A stretch of DNA of 64,000 nucleotides, from the NCBI GenBank assembly GCA_046328715.1, contig JAXLWB010000007.1, positions 1 through 64,000 on the forward strand, given 5' to 3'. Shown piece by piece: positions 35,026-44,187 of this stretch (positions within the stretch are counted from its first letter, which is position 1; each line of letters begins with the position of its first letter). The translations under genes and the position numbers were made by a program. Origin of the DNA: JAXLWB01 sp046328715 (GTDB lineage Bacteria; Chloroflexota; Anaerolineae; Caldilineales; Caldilineaceae). The notes beneath the pieces were generated by a model. The model worked only from the letters and a program-made list of their open reading frames with translations. It was not told where the DNA came from and searched no databases.

Positions 35026-37191
35026 ATGTTTCGAAATCTATTAAAATTCGGATCGAGCGCTTTGGCCTTCATTGCACTCTTTTTGACGCTGGGATGGGCG
35101 CTCTCGGCGCGGGCGGACGATTCGCAACCCACGGTGGTTCCCGCACAAGTCGATCAACCTGTGGCACCGCTCAGCCGGGTGCTGGCGAGTCAATTGAATA
35201 GCGAATCGAAAACCATTTCTTTCCTGGTGATCCTCGACGAACAGATGGATGCACAAGCGGCTCTACAGAACAGTGGTGTGTCGGCGGCCTCGCCTGCGAC
35301 ACGTGGGGAAACGCTTTACCGGCAACTGACCCAACTTGCCTTGCGCACCCAAGCGCCGCTGCGGGCCTGGCTGGATGCCAACCATATCGCCTATACACCT
35401 TTCTACCTGGTCAACATGATTGAGGTGCAAGGCGATCTGCAGGTGGCAGAGACCTTGCGCCGCTTTGCGGGAGTGAACCGGCTGGAAGCCAATCCGAATG
35501 TGCGCAATGCAATGGAGGTAGAGAGCGGCACATCTTGGCTTAGCGAGTTTCATTCGCCAGATGTTAGCCTGTCACCTACTGCCAGCGAAGCAATGCCCTA
35601 TGGACTGAGCTTCACTCACGCCGACCAAGTATGGGCGCTGGGCTATCGTGGCCAGGGGATTGTTGTTGCCAGCCAGGATACAGGGGTGCAATGGGATCAG
35701 CCTGCACTGCAATCTGCCTATCGTGGCTATATCACGGCGACCAACACGGTCAGCCATACCTACAATTGGTATGATGCCATCAACGGTGCCAATCGACCTG
35801 CGCGCTGTGACCCAGATGCATCCGTGCCCTGCGACGACGATAGTCACGGCACTCACACGGTCGGCACCATGGTCGGTGACGCCAGCGACTTTGGCGATAC
35901 AGTGCTAGGCATGGCCCCCGCTGCTCAGTGGATCGCCTGCCGTAATATGGACAATGGCGTCGGCTCACCCGCAACCTATACCACCTGCTTCGAATTCCTG
36001 ATCGCGCCCTATCCCCAGGGTGGCGACAAGTTTAGCGAAGGACGTCCCGAACTGGCTCCTCAGGTGATCAACAACTCGTGGGGCTGTCCCGTCAGCGAAG
36101 GCTGCGATCCAACCTCGTTGCGTCAAGCCGTCGAGCAAGTGCGTGCTGCTGGCATTATGGTAGTCGCCTCAGCCGGGAACAGTGGTTCTTCCTGTTCGAG
36201 CGTTTCCACGCCGATTGCAATCCACGATGCCACCTTTACGGTTGGAGCCCACAACAGCAACGGCGATATCGCCAGCTTTAGCAGTCGCGGTCCTGTTGCG
36301 GTCGATGGCAGTCTGCGCCGCAAGCCAGATATCAGTGCGCCCGGCGTCAACGTGCGTTCGACTGGCTTTGGCAGTAGCTTTACCGCCCTTAAAAGCGGCA
36401 CCAGCATGGCTTCACCCCATGTTGCCGGTGCGGTTGCCCTGCTCTACTCTGCCGCTTCGTGGCTCATCGGCAATCCCGACCTCACTGAGCAGGTGCTGAT
36501 CAAATCGGCAACGCCGGTGGCCAATCTAGACTGTCCCATCTCGCAGGCGGGCGACTCGCCAAACAATGTTTATGGCTTTGGTCGACTCGATGCCTTGGCT
36601 GCTGTCGAGATTGGTCAACATCCCGCCAGCGCACAGATTCATGTGCAAAGCTGCGCTGGCGCGCCCACCCCCAATCTTCAACTCCAGTTGACCGATGCTC
36701 GCACTGCCTATGTCTATTCACAGACCACTGACATCAGTGGGACTGCGGTCTTTTCACAATTGATTGCGGGGCTGGAGATGGAGGCAATGAGCCTCACCCT
36801 CTCTTCGATGATCAGCCCGACTCAGCCCTATCAGGTCTGGCTCCAGAGTGGCCAGGAGGTCAGCCTGACTGTTTCGGCACAAGCTTGTGCTCCTCTCGCT
36901 GCTGTGACAGTCACCGTCACCCTACAGGATGGCTCGCTGCTAGGTGATGCGACCATACAACTTGTGAATCAGCAGTCACATTTGCAATATTTTGCAAAAA
37001 CCGATAGTGTAGGTCAGGCAACTGTGGCGAATTTACCGGATGGAGAATACGAGATTACAGTGGAAGAGCAGCCGATCTGCGGTGCCTTCCCCGCTTCGTC
37101 ACTCGCACTCGATCCGGGTCAGCAGCGTCAGGTCAGCCTAAGCGCTACAGGCAGTTGTGACTATTATTTCCCGGCTATACAGAATGACTGA
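35026..37191 (+). CDS. Secreted S8 subtilisin-like serine protease
   Basis: 721 residues from ATG 35026; AAAGGAG lies 11 bases upstream, and the ATG at 35002 has none. A signal peptide (LLKFGSSALAFIALFLTLG, cut near ARA-DDS) precedes an I9-type propeptide with VSFLVILDEQ-like strands. The catalytic Asp is in VVASQDTGVQWD (near 217), the His in DDDSHGTHTVGT (near 273) and the Ser in GTSMASPHVAGAV (near 460). The C-terminal 150 residues are two beta-sandwich, carboxypeptidase-regulatory-like domains. No LPXTG or membrane anchor, so it is released or bound to the surface. It lies 5 bases before a lipase-like gene. Confidence 0.92.
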   Translation: MFRNLLKFGSSALAFIALFLTLGWALSARADDSQPTVVPAQVDQPVAPLSRVLASQLNSESKTISFLVILDEQMDAQAALQNSGVSAASPATRGETLYRQLTQLALRTQAPLRAWLDANHIAYTPFYLVNMIEVQGDLQVAETLRRFAGVNRLEANPNVRNAMEVESGTSWLSEFHSPDVSLSPTASEAMPYGLSFTHADQVWALGYRGQGIVVASQDTGVQWDQPALQSAYRGYITATNTVSHTYNWYDAINGANRPARCDPDASVPCDDDSHGTHTVGTMVGDASDFGDTVLGMAPAAQWIACRNMDNGVGSPATYTTCFEFLIAPYPQGGDKFSEGRPELAPQVINNSWGCPVSEGCDPTSLRQAVEQVRAAGIMVVASAGNSGSSCSSVSTPIAIHDATFTVGAHNSNGDIASFSSRGPVAVDGSLRRKPDISAPGVNVRSTGFGSSFTALKSGTSMASPHVAGAVALLYSAASWLIGNPDLTEQVLIKSATPVANLDCPISQAGDSPNNVYGFGRLDALAAVEIGQHPASAQIHVQSCAGAPTPNLQLQLTDARTAYVYSQTTDISGTAVFSQLIAGLEMEAMSLTLSSMISPTQPYQVWLQSGQEVSLTVSAQACAPLAAVTVTVTLQDGSLLGDATIQLVNQQSHLQYFAKTDSVGQATVANLPDGEYEITVEEQPICGAFPASSLALDPGQQRQVSLSATGSCDYYFPAIQND

Positions 37192-37196
37192 GTGTT

Positions 37197-37820
37197 ATGA
37201 ATCTGGTTGAAGAAAAATCGAGTTTGCATGTTCTCCTTGTTCCCGGATTTCTGGATCAAAAGGGACGAATGGAAGGAATGGCTCGTCATTTGCAAACGAA
37301 TGGTTGGCAAGCGAGCGTAGTCTCGCCCCAACCGAGTGATGGCTCGGTTGGGATTGAGGTATTGGCGCAAAGCCTGGCAGAAACGATTGATAGTGCGCTG
37401 TCCAAAGAGCAACCCTTGGCTCTGGTTGGCTTTAGTATGGGCGGGCTGATCTGTCGCTATTATGCGCAGCAGCTCGATCAAGGCCGACGCACACAACAGT
37501 TGATCACGCTCTCTACGCCCCATCAGGGAACCTATGCCGCCTATCTCTTTGACCGCCCTGCACCGTTGCAGATGCGGCCTGGCAGTCAGTTTTTGCAGGA
37601 GCTGAACCAAGATCTTTCACTGCTCAAAAAGATGCACTTCACGTCGATGTGGACACCCTTCGACCTGACGATCTTGCCCGCTCACAGTTCCCGGATGCCC
37701 GTCGGCGACATGGTGCAGATCCGCACTCTTATTCATCGCTTTGTTGTGGATGATCGGCGAGTGTGGCGAGCGGTGGCAGAGTGTTTGAAAAGTAAAGAAA
37801 GATTGGAGATTGGAGCGTAG
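37197..37820 (+). CDS. Lipase-like alpha/beta hydrolase
   Basis: 207 residues. Nucleophile elbow GFSMGG near 78-83, oxyanion segment VLLVPGFLDQKGRMEGMA and a late DDRRVW region. Resembles class 2 lipases and triacylglycerol lipase-like esterases. No signal peptide is visible, so it would act in the cytosol. It begins 5 bases after the subtilase stop codon and is likely co-transcribed. The substrate is unknown. The catalytic His is not obvious near the C-terminus, where LIHRFVVD could supply it. Confidence 0.75.
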   Translation: MNLVEEKSSLHVLLVPGFLDQKGRMEGMARHLQTNGWQASVVSPQPSDGSVGIEVLAQSLAETIDSALSKEQPLALVGFSMGGLICRYYAQQLDQGRRTQQLITLSTPHQGTYAAYLFDRPAPLQMRPGSQFLQELNQDLSLLKKMHFTSMWTPFDLTILPAHSSRMPVGDMVQIRTLIHRFVVDDRRVWRAVAECLKSKERLEIGA

Positions 37821-37975
37821 AGATTTTCGGCTGCAACGAAACTTGACTGGCACTTCACGGTCAAAATGTGTTACAAAGTTAACCTACTCTGCACGCTGGT
37901 ACAAGAAGGTGCCGGTCAAGTTGGCGTGGGTTAGTAATCGCTGTGATTGAATAAAATCCAAAGGAAAATAGAACC

Positions 37976-39256
37976 ATGCCCACAGATGTCAAAGACTATA
38001 CCGTTCGTGCAGTCCATTGCGACTACATGGCCGACGATGAGACCGTTTATCAAGCCCTTAAACAGGCTACTGCGCCGCTGACCCGATCCTGGGATCGGTT
38101 ACGCAAAGCCAAAACCATTGCCATCAAGTTTAACCAGGACAAGGCACCCGAAAATGTGGTGATGTACAACGAGCGCCATCGCCAACAATTGGTGAGCGAT
38201 CCGGTAGTGCGCGCCACCCTGCGCCTGCTCCGAGAGAAAACTACTGCCGAGTTGGTCTGCGTCGATGTCAGTTTCTACACCATGTACAACGGACAGACCG
38301 TCGAACGCACGACCCAGATCGCTCCTTTGCTTCAGGAGTTCGGTGTGCGCTATGCCGATGGCACCCGTCCGCCCTTCACCTGGGTGGACACGCCAGGCGG
38401 TGGGCAAATGTTCCGCAAGTATCAAGTGATGCAAGCCTGTGCCGACGCCGACGAAATGGTCGATGTGGCATTGATCAAGAACCATGCCTTTATGGGCGTG
38501 ACTGGCTGTCTCAAGAATCTCTTTGGACTGATGCCGGGTGAGTTTCACGGTGGACGCCCGCGCACCTACTATCATCACCTGGTGCGTATGCCCTATCACC
38601 TCGCCGACTTGGGGCGACTCTTCGACCCGGCGCTTAATATCGTCGATGCTCTGGTTGGGCAGGCAGGTCAAGAGTGGGGCAAAGGCACCGACGAAAAGAC
38701 TGGCATCCATCAAGGACGTGTCGTCAACGGCATCATGGCCGGCGACCATGTGATTGCCACCGATGCCTGCCTTATGCACATCATGGGCCACGACCCGCAG
38801 AGTGACTATCCCACGCCGCCCTTCCATCGGGATCGCAACTCGGTCAAGATGGCGGCGGATGGGGGCTTTGGCACGGTCGATCTCAAGCAGATCGACTTCC
38901 AAAGTGAGGTTGAGCGCCAGCCTGAAGGAACCTTCTACTCGATCCAGACTGACTCACCTGAAACGTGCTATTCCTGGCTGTGGACTATGTGTGAACAGGC
39001 GCTGCACTATCGGGACAATCGTCAGAAATTCCTCGACCAGTACGCCGGTGAATTTATCCTGCTGCAACAGGGCGAAGTCAAGTGGCATAGCCCAGAAGCC
39101 ACCATCAATGCAAGTCGCCGCGTCCTCTCCGGCGACGCCCCCGATCAGGCCATGTGGTACAAGTACGTCGATCCCGAAGAGACGGAAGGCGAGCACTTCG
39201 AGATCTACGAGCAGACGATGGAACGGTTGAAGGAGTTTGCGTTGGTACCGGCATAA
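37976..39256 (+). CDS. DUF362 domain protein
   Basis: 426 residues preceded by AAAGGAAA. The DUF362 core lies in the middle: VALIKNHAFMGVTGCLKNLF, GEFHGGRPRTYYHHLV, DIVDALVGQAG-like segment and AGDHVIATDAC. No ferredoxin-type CxxCxxC clusters are found, unlike the DUF362-ferredoxin fusions. The family has no settled biochemical role. The C-terminus is acidic and ends MERLKEFALVPA. It stands alone between the lipase-like and GNAT genes, with 155 bases of leader in which I see no strong promoter. Confidence 0.8.
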   Translation: MPTDVKDYTVRAVHCDYMADDETVYQALKQATAPLTRSWDRLRKAKTIAIKFNQDKAPENVVMYNERHRQQLVSDPVVRATLRLLREKTTAELVCVDVSFYTMYNGQTVERTTQIAPLLQEFGVRYADGTRPPFTWVDTPGGGQMFRKYQVMQACADADEMVDVALIKNHAFMGVTGCLKNLFGLMPGEFHGGRPRTYYHHLVRMPYHLADLGRLFDPALNIVDALVGQAGQEWGKGTDEKTGIHQGRVVNGIMAGDHVIATDACLMHIMGHDPQSDYPTPPFHRDRNSVKMAADGGFGTVDLKQIDFQSEVERQPEGTFYSIQTDSPETCYSWLWTMCEQALHYRDNRQKFLDQYAGEFILLQQGEVKWHSPEATINASRRVLSGDAPDQAMWYKYVDPEETEGEHFEIYEQTMERLKEFALVPA

Positions 39257-39341
39257 ACAGATCTTTCGTCCTATCGGGAGCGAAATTCATGCGTCCCGAT
39301 GGGACGATGTCTTTTTTAATGTGTTTTCATGTCATTGAAAG

Positions 39342-39899
39342 ATGAAACCTAATTTCCCAATACACACAACTCGGCTCATCCTTCGCCCCTTTGCGGACAC
39401 CGACCTCGACGATATTTTCGAGTATCATTCATCTCCCGAAGTCGTGCGTTACATGTATTGGGAAACGCGCAATCTCGATCAAACCAGAGTAGCGTTGGAG
39501 AAAAAGAAGGGATGGACTCGCCTCAACCTTGAAGGTGATGCACTTTGTCTTGCCGTTGAACTAAAAGAGAACCATAAAGTGATTGGTGAGGTGATTCTCT
39601 TCTGGCGTAGCCAAATCCATCAACAGGGCGAAGTGGGCTATGTCTTTAACCCTGATTATGGGGGCAAGGGCTACGCCACGGAAGCGGCCAAGATTATGCT
39701 CGCCATTGGTTTTGAGCAAATGGCGTTTCATCGTATCTATGCACGCTGCGATCCGCGCAACGTGCCTTCCTGGCGCTTGATGGAGCGCTTGGGCATGCGG
39801 CGCGAAGCACACTTTGTGCACAACGAGATCTTTAAGGGCGAGTGGGGCGATGAGTTCTATTATGCGATGTTGCGAGACGAATGGAATGCAACAAAATGA
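39342..39899 (+). CDS. GNAT N-acetyltransferase (RimJ/RimL type)
   Basis: 185 residues. N-terminal TTRLILRPFADTDLDDIFEY is typical of RimJ/RimL/AacA-like acetyltransferases. The acetyl-CoA site follows as VGYVFNPDYGGKGYATEAAK (Q/RxxGxG-like GGKGYA), and the C-terminal part has ARCDPRNVPSWRLMERLGM. It acetylates an amino group on a protein or small molecule; the acceptor cannot be told. A short palindrome (ATCGGGA/TCCCGAT) precedes the gene. It is transcribed alone. Confidence 0.88.
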   Translation: MKPNFPIHTTRLILRPFADTDLDDIFEYHSSPEVVRYMYWETRNLDQTRVALEKKKGWTRLNLEGDALCLAVELKENHKVIGEVILFWRSQIHQQGEVGYVFNPDYGGKGYATEAAKIMLAIGFEQMAFHRIYARCDPRNVPSWRLMERLGMRREAHFVHNEIFKGEWGDEFYYAMLRDEWNATK

Positions 39900-40049
39900 G
39901 GACGATCGGTGTGCCTTCTGCTCATGGTTATACAGAGTAGAGCAACCATGCTATACTAGCGACTGCCGTAAAGTAACCTTTTTGCGGTTTGAAGATGTAG
40001 TTTAGAGCAGACCATCAGTATGTCGTGTTGAAGCAAAGGGAGCAATACC

Positions 40050-40412
40050 ATGCCGCATACACCATTTCTACCTACACAGCCGCTTGACGTTGCGCAGTAT
40101 TTCGATGTGCAAGCTGCCGATGACGTGCGGATCAAAGGCCGTCGCATCGGAATTGAGCATATTATCTATGCGTACAATGAAGGTTACTCTCCCGAGGAAA
40201 TAGCAAATCGATTCGCTGGTCTGGAGTTGAAGATCATTTACACCGTGATTGCCTGGTATTTACATCACCGAGCAGAAGTAGATGCGTTTATTGCGCAACT
40301 AGATGCCCAATCAGAATTGGCACAGCATGAATGGAAACAGCAGCGTTCAGCCGCATCTTTACGTATTGCAGGATTGCGTGAAGAACGTAAAAATTTTCAT
40401 ACTACAAATTAA
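40050..40412 (+). CDS. DUF433 antitoxin-like protein, module 1
   Basis: 120 residues with AAAGGGA upstream. The DUF433 helical core has the motif DDVRIKGRRIGIEHIIYAYN, then EGYSPEEIANRFAG, which resembles a winged-helix DNA-binding unit. Such genes pair with PIN-like DUF5615 genes as toxin-antitoxin modules. The stop lies 23 bases before the DUF5615 start. It is homologous to the DUF433 gene at 52039-52437. Confidence 0.82.
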   Translation: MPHTPFLPTQPLDVAQYFDVQAADDVRIKGRRIGIEHIIYAYNEGYSPEEIANRFAGLELKIIYTVIAWYLHHRAEVDAFIAQLDAQSELAQHEWKQQRSAASLRIAGLREERKNFHTTN

Positions 40413-40435
40413 GAACGACAAGAAGCAAGTGCTGT

Positions 40436-40795
40436 ATGAAAATCCGTTATCTGTTCGATGAAAACATGGACCCTCGCTTTGCTACTGTATTGGTACGGCA
40501 TTATCCTATAATCGATGTCGCCTATGTTGGTAGTGGCCATGCACCAGCGTTTGGCACGCCTGATCCCGAAATCTTGCTATACTTGGAGCAGACTCAACGT
40601 GTGCTTATTACTGATAATCGCAAAAGTATGCCTGGTCATCTGGCCGAGCATGCCAGCGCAGGTAGACACCATTGGGGGATTTTTATTGTCAGTAAACATG
40701 CACCATACAAGCAAGTTGCTGATATGTTATCGCTTTACTGGGAAGCAAGTGACGCAGAGGAATGGATTGATCGTGTAGAATGGTTAGACGTGTAA
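40436..40795 (+). CDS. DUF5615 PIN-like toxin, module 1
   Basis: 119 residues, intact. MKIRYLFDENMDPRF at the N-terminus carries the Asp-Glu-Asn of PIN-like nucleases; QRVLITDNRKSMPGHL holds the second acidic site. It is the probable RNase toxin partner of the upstream DUF433 protein. It aligns well with the interrupted copy at 50838-52061 (EASDAEEWIDRVEWLDV against EASEAEDWINRMEWITL), so the two modules are paralogues. Confidence 0.82.
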   Translation: MKIRYLFDENMDPRFATVLVRHYPIIDVAYVGSGHAPAFGTPDPEILLYLEQTQRVLITDNRKSMPGHLAEHASAGRHHWGIFIVSKHAPYKQVADMLSLYWEASDAEEWIDRVEWLDV

Positions 40796-40838
40796 ACGTT
40801 CTACTCTCAAGTGCAAAGACTGGACTTCTTCGTTGAAC

Positions 40839-41762
40839 ATGACCTCACATTATCCAACCCGACCCACCTCGCTCGCTGAATGGGATGAACGCTTTAATCA
40901 GACGCTTTCTTCTCGCTTCCAGGAAAGCGACAAAGCAGCGGAAACGTTTCAGCCCTTACCCACCGATCTCTTTATCTCGCCTTATGCCAAGTGTGGTACC
41001 ACCTGGCTGCAGCAGATTGTCCATGGCCTGCGTACGCGCGGAGACATGAACTTTGACGATATTTCGCGAGTTGTGCCCTGGTTTGGCGTTTCGGGCGCAT
41101 TGGGATTAGACATCAACGCTCCGCAACGTGGTTCCTTTCGTGCCTTCAAAAGTCACGAGAGCTGGCATAAGATTCCTAAAGGCGCTCGCTACTTGGTTTC
41201 ATTGCGCGATCCAAAGGATGCTCTAGTTTCCGCCTACCGTTTTTCCGAAGGTTGGACCTTTGCCGTTGGCTCAGTCTCGATTGCTGAGTTTGCGCAGGAC
41301 GCCTATCTTAAAGATCGCGGTGCCCCCGGCAGCTATTGGCATCATCTGCTTTCCTGGTGGGAACAGCGTCATAATCCGTCTCTACTGCTGCTCTGTTATG
41401 AGGATACGAAGCAGGACTTGGCTGGCACGATCCGCAAGATTGCCAAATTTCTAGATATCCCACTGGACGAAGAACTGATGGATATCGTCCTCAAGCAATC
41501 ATCCTTGGACTTTATGCTCAAGCACAAGGACAAATTTGATGACTTTCTGTTGCATAATCTCTTCATTCAATCTGGCCTCTTGCCGCCCGGTGGGGATTCG
41601 GCGAAAGTGCGCAAAGGCGAGGTCGGACAACATCACTACGAACTCCCTGCGGAGATCAGCGCCGAGATGGACGCCATCTGGCAGGAAGAGATCACGGCCA
41701 AACTAGGCTTTGCCAACTATCAGGAGTTACGGGCCGCTTTGCGTAAAGAAGAAGTGAAATAG
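40839..41762 (+). CDS. PAPS-dependent sulfotransferase
   Basis: 307 residues from ATG 40839 (a TTG at 40833 is the alternative). The 5'-phosphosulfate loop is SPYAKCGTTWLQQIVHG near residue 50, and the 3'-phosphate loop is YLVSLRDPKDALVSAYRF near 130. The C-terminal RKGEVGQHH matches the RKGxxG PAPS motif. It transfers sulfate from PAPS to an unknown hydroxyl or amine in the cytosol. It closely resembles cytosolic aryl/alcohol sulfotransferases. The neighbouring thioesterase follows by 83 bases. Confidence 0.87.
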   Translation: MTSHYPTRPTSLAEWDERFNQTLSSRFQESDKAAETFQPLPTDLFISPYAKCGTTWLQQIVHGLRTRGDMNFDDISRVVPWFGVSGALGLDINAPQRGSFRAFKSHESWHKIPKGARYLVSLRDPKDALVSAYRFSEGWTFAVGSVSIAEFAQDAYLKDRGAPGSYWHHLLSWWEQRHNPSLLLLCYEDTKQDLAGTIRKIAKFLDIPLDEELMDIVLKQSSLDFMLKHKDKFDDFLLHNLFIQSGLLPPGGDSAKVRKGEVGQHHYELPAEISAEMDAIWQEEITAKLGFANYQELRAALRKEEVK

Positions 41763-41763
41763 T

Positions 41764-41820
41764 AGCAGGTTGCAAGTGGCAGGTTACAGAGTAGCGTATC
41801 CTTTGCAACCTGCCACTTGA
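41764..41820. repeat. Hairpin between sulfotransferase and thioesterase
   Basis: agcaggttgcaagtggcaggt (41764-41784) faces tttgcaacctgccacttga (41802-41820). Words are shared with 43330-43352, where only a single arm remains. Confidence 0.6.
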
Positions 41821-41845
41821 ACCTTCCCCTTGGATAGGACCACTC

Positions 41846-42274
41846 ATGTCAATTTGGTTTCGCACGCCACTTTTAGAAGAACTTGAGACTTGGAAAAAAG
41901 ATACGATGCATGACCATCTCGGCATCACGCTGACTGAAATCGGCGATGATTACCTGAAGGGCCAAATGCCGATCACAAACAAGACGGTGCAGCCCTTTCA
42001 CACCATGCATGGTGGCGCATCGGCGGCACTGGCTGAGACATTGGGCAGTATTGCAGCGCAGTTAGTCGTGGATAGCTCGCAGAAATATTGTGTCGGTCTT
42101 GCCTTGAATATCAACCATATTCGCCCCATTCCGTTGGGTGGCACAGCCTATGGCACAGCGCGTCCTCATCATCTTGGCCAAACAACACAAGTCTGGAGCA
42201 TTTTGATCGAAGACGGGCGAGGCAAGTTGGCATCAGCAGCGACTTTAACGATGGCAGTATTGGACCGACCATGA
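41846..42274 (+). CDS. Hotdog-fold thioesterase (PaaI-like)
   Basis: 142 residues with a 4HBT/PaaI core: GITLTEIGDDYLKGQMPITN, the helix motif HTMHGGASAALAETLGSIAA and the C-terminal beta strands with NINHIRPIPLGG. Hydrolyses acyl-CoA thioesters such as phenylacetyl-CoA or 1,4-dihydroxy-2-naphthoyl-CoA. The active-site glutamate/aspartate position reads AALAE. The stop overlaps the start of the following hydrolase gene (ATGA), so the two are coupled. The first start, ATG 41846, has GGATAGGA upstream. Confidence 0.88.
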   Translation: MSIWFRTPLLEELETWKKDTMHDHLGITLTEIGDDYLKGQMPITNKTVQPFHTMHGGASAALAETLGSIAAQLVVDSSQKYCVGLALNINHIRPIPLGGTAYGTARPHHLGQTTQVWSILIEDGRGKLASAATLTMAVLDRP

Positions 42275-43326
42275 CGCAACTTTTTCAAAGCGAACAACAA
42301 TACCATCAGCGTTTTCGGATGCAAGGCCGACGTTTCGGTTTTCAAGCCGCTTCAAACCAGGAATGGCAGCTTTGGCAGCGATCTCTGCGCGCCAAGATTC
42401 GTGAGCTATTAGGCCTAGACTTACTGCTTCCAACCGCATTGAATGCGCAGATTACCGAGATGGTGCAATGTGACGGCTATCGACGTCAGCGAGTTGAGAT
42501 CGACACGGAGCCTGGGATTACGATGCCGCTGTATGTCCTCATCCCCGATAACCTCAGCGGAACTGCCCCTGGCGTGATCGCCGCCCACGGTCATGCGAGT
42601 GGGGGTAAGTTGGCAATTGCCGGGATACGAGGCGTAGATGCAGGAGTGGATGGCAAAATTGCCGAGCATAACTATGATTACGGCGTGCAGGCAGTACGGC
42701 GCGGCTATGTCGTTTTTTGTCCCGATGCCCGTGGTTTCGGTGAACGCCGCGAATCACTCTCTGCTGGGCCAACGCAGATGCTCGACTCTTCCTGTCGCCA
42801 GCTATCCCATATAGCACAGCCCTTGGGTTTGACTGTAGCTGGTATGTGGACCTGGGATTTGATGGTGTTGTTGGATTACATGCAGACTCGGACCGAAGTA
42901 CAGGGGCGCAAACTCGGCTCGATTGGCCTTTCGGGCGGCGGGGCGCAGACGCTTTGGCTGGCGGCACTGGATGAGCGTGTCCAGTGTGCTGTGATCAGTG
43001 GTTACTTTTACGGTGTAGAGGATTCCTTACTTTATCTGTCAGCCAACTGTGATTGTAACTATATTCCTCACATGTGGGAAAATGCAGACATAGGCGACGT
43101 CGGCGCACTGATTGCACCTCGCCCATTGCTGATCGAAGCGGCACGTCAAGATCCGCTCAACGGGCCGCGTGGCATCGCCAACGTCGAAGAGCAAGTTGCC
43201 ATTACGCGGCGGGCCTACGACCTACTCTCTGTCTCAGAGCGCCTGACCACCGATTATTTTGATGGCGGGCATGTCTGGCATGGTGCATCTGTCTTTGACT
43301 GGCTTGATCGCTGGTTGAGGGAATGA
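42271..43326 (+). CDS. Alpha/beta hydrolase, acetyl-esterase/dienelactone hydrolase type
   Basis: 351 residues from ATG 42271; a longer frame to 42088 lies within the thioesterase gene and is not needed. Nucleophile elbow IGLSGGGAQTLW near 215; upstream PGVIAAHGHASGGK forms the oxyanion region. FCPDARGFGERRES is the typical strand-turn of the acetyl xylan esterase-like group. The catalytic His is in FDGGHVWHG at the C-terminal end. No signal peptide. Likely an intracellular esterase whose substrate links to the coupled thioesterase, but neither substrate is known. Confidence 0.8.
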   Translation: MTQLFQSEQQYHQRFRMQGRRFGFQAASNQEWQLWQRSLRAKIRELLGLDLLLPTALNAQITEMVQCDGYRRQRVEIDTEPGITMPLYVLIPDNLSGTAPGVIAAHGHASGGKLAIAGIRGVDAGVDGKIAEHNYDYGVQAVRRGYVVFCPDARGFGERRESLSAGPTQMLDSSCRQLSHIAQPLGLTVAGMWTWDLMVLLDYMQTRTEVQGRKLGSIGLSGGGAQTLWLAALDERVQCAVISGYFYGVEDSLLYLSANCDCNYIPHMWENADIGDVGALIAPRPLLIEAARQDPLNGPRGIANVEEQVAITRRAYDLLSVSERLTTDYFDGGHVWHGASVFDWLDRWLRE

Positions 43327-43363
43327 GGACCGTTGCAACCTGCAACTTGCAACTCGTTTTTTG

Positions 43364-43476
43364 GTAACTGCTCAGTCTTTTCGAGAAACAACAACGAATT
43401 TAGAAAGGAACGAAGGAGCACACGGCATTTTTTGTTTATTTCTCTATTCGTTGTTGTCTAGTGCCTGAGTAGTTAC
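43364..43476. repeat. Imperfect 40-bp inverted repeat with 40-base loop
   Basis: gtaactgctcag and aacaacaacgaat on the left match the inverse of attcgttgttgt and ctgagtagttac on the right. Not made of tandem words, so probably a different element class. It overlaps the promoter region of the next gene. Confidence 0.55.
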
Positions 43477-43493
43477 ATTTTTTGAAAATTCAC

Positions 43494-44114
43494 ATGAATA
43501 AAACAGCTTCCATCCCAATCGGCAAGATTGTCAAATCGAATACGCACGTTGATTATGTCTGCCAGGTCTACAACCAGGGCGAACAGCCGATCTTGCCGCA
43601 GGTGAGCGATTATAGCTTTGGTTCTTTTGTATCGATCCAACTCGATCAACTCGATCAACGCTTGATCGGCGTCATCTACAATACGCTGCTGATGAACCCA
43701 GATTTCGGTAACTTGGGTCCACGCTTGAGTCCACGCCCGGATCTGGAAATCTTCTCGCCCGATTACCTGGCGGAGACAGCCACTCTGGTTGGCATCATCG
43801 CCGTCGGTTGGCAACAGACAGATGGCAGCTTTCGGCAGGGCGTGCCTATCTTTGCTGCCACCCTCAATAACGAGGTGCAGCGACTGAGCAATGAGGAATT
43901 GATCAACTTTCACCAAGAGCGGAATGGCCGTGGACAACCGCAAATGCGTCTGCGCTATGCACCCTTGTTGCTCAACATGGGTAATCCCTTGATCCCGCCC
44001 CTGTTGATCAATATCATCGACCAACTCAGCCAACTCTTCCCTGATCAAGCTCGCCAACTTGCTGTCATGCGCAACAACCTCGCCTGGAAGAGCATCGTCC
44101 AACCAGCGGGGTAG
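43494..44114 (+). CDS. Hypothetical protein with HAS-barrel-like N-terminus
   Basis: 206 residues from ATG 43494 (a TTG at 43482 is possible). The first 70 residues, IPIGKIVKSNTHVDYVCQVY, then a SFVSIQ strand and IGVIYNTLL, resemble the HAS-barrel domain seen at the N-terminus of HerA-like ATPases and F-type ATPase subunits. No P-loop follows here, so the ATPase part is absent. The rest is helical with an LRYAPLLLNMGNPLIP stretch. Function unknown. It could be a small stand-alone barrel protein that interacts with a HerA-like pump. It converges with the M24 gene. Confidence 0.6.
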   Translation: MNKTASIPIGKIVKSNTHVDYVCQVYNQGEQPILPQVSDYSFGSFVSIQLDQLDQRLIGVIYNTLLMNPDFGNLGPRLSPRPDLEIFSPDYLAETATLVGIIAVGWQQTDGSFRQGVPIFAATLNNEVQRLSNEELINFHQERNGRGQPQMRLRYAPLLLNMGNPLIPPLLINIIDQLSQLFPDQARQLAVMRNNLAWKSIVQPAG

Positions 44115-44115
44115 G

Positions 44116-44187
44116 CAGTGGGACAGTAGGACGGTAAATCAGTGGACAGTGGAATAGTATCACTGACACACCGTCCACTGACTCACT
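44116..44187. repeat. Hairpin between HAS-like and M24 genes, AGTGGACAGT-word class
   Basis: Tandem gggacagtagg and agtggacagt words (44116-44158) face cactgacacaccgtccactgactca (44161-44185). Located between two convergent genes and shares words with 14591 and 24751. Confidence 0.6.

Noticed and set aside
38099..38902. 267-codon minus-strand frame opposite the DUF362 gene
   Set aside because: Fully inside a recognised gene, no Shine-Dalgarno and no motif.
43473..44102. Minus-strand frame opposite the HAS-barrel-like gene
   Set aside because: The plus-strand frame has a recognisable N-terminal pattern; the minus-strand one has none. This decision is less certain than the others.
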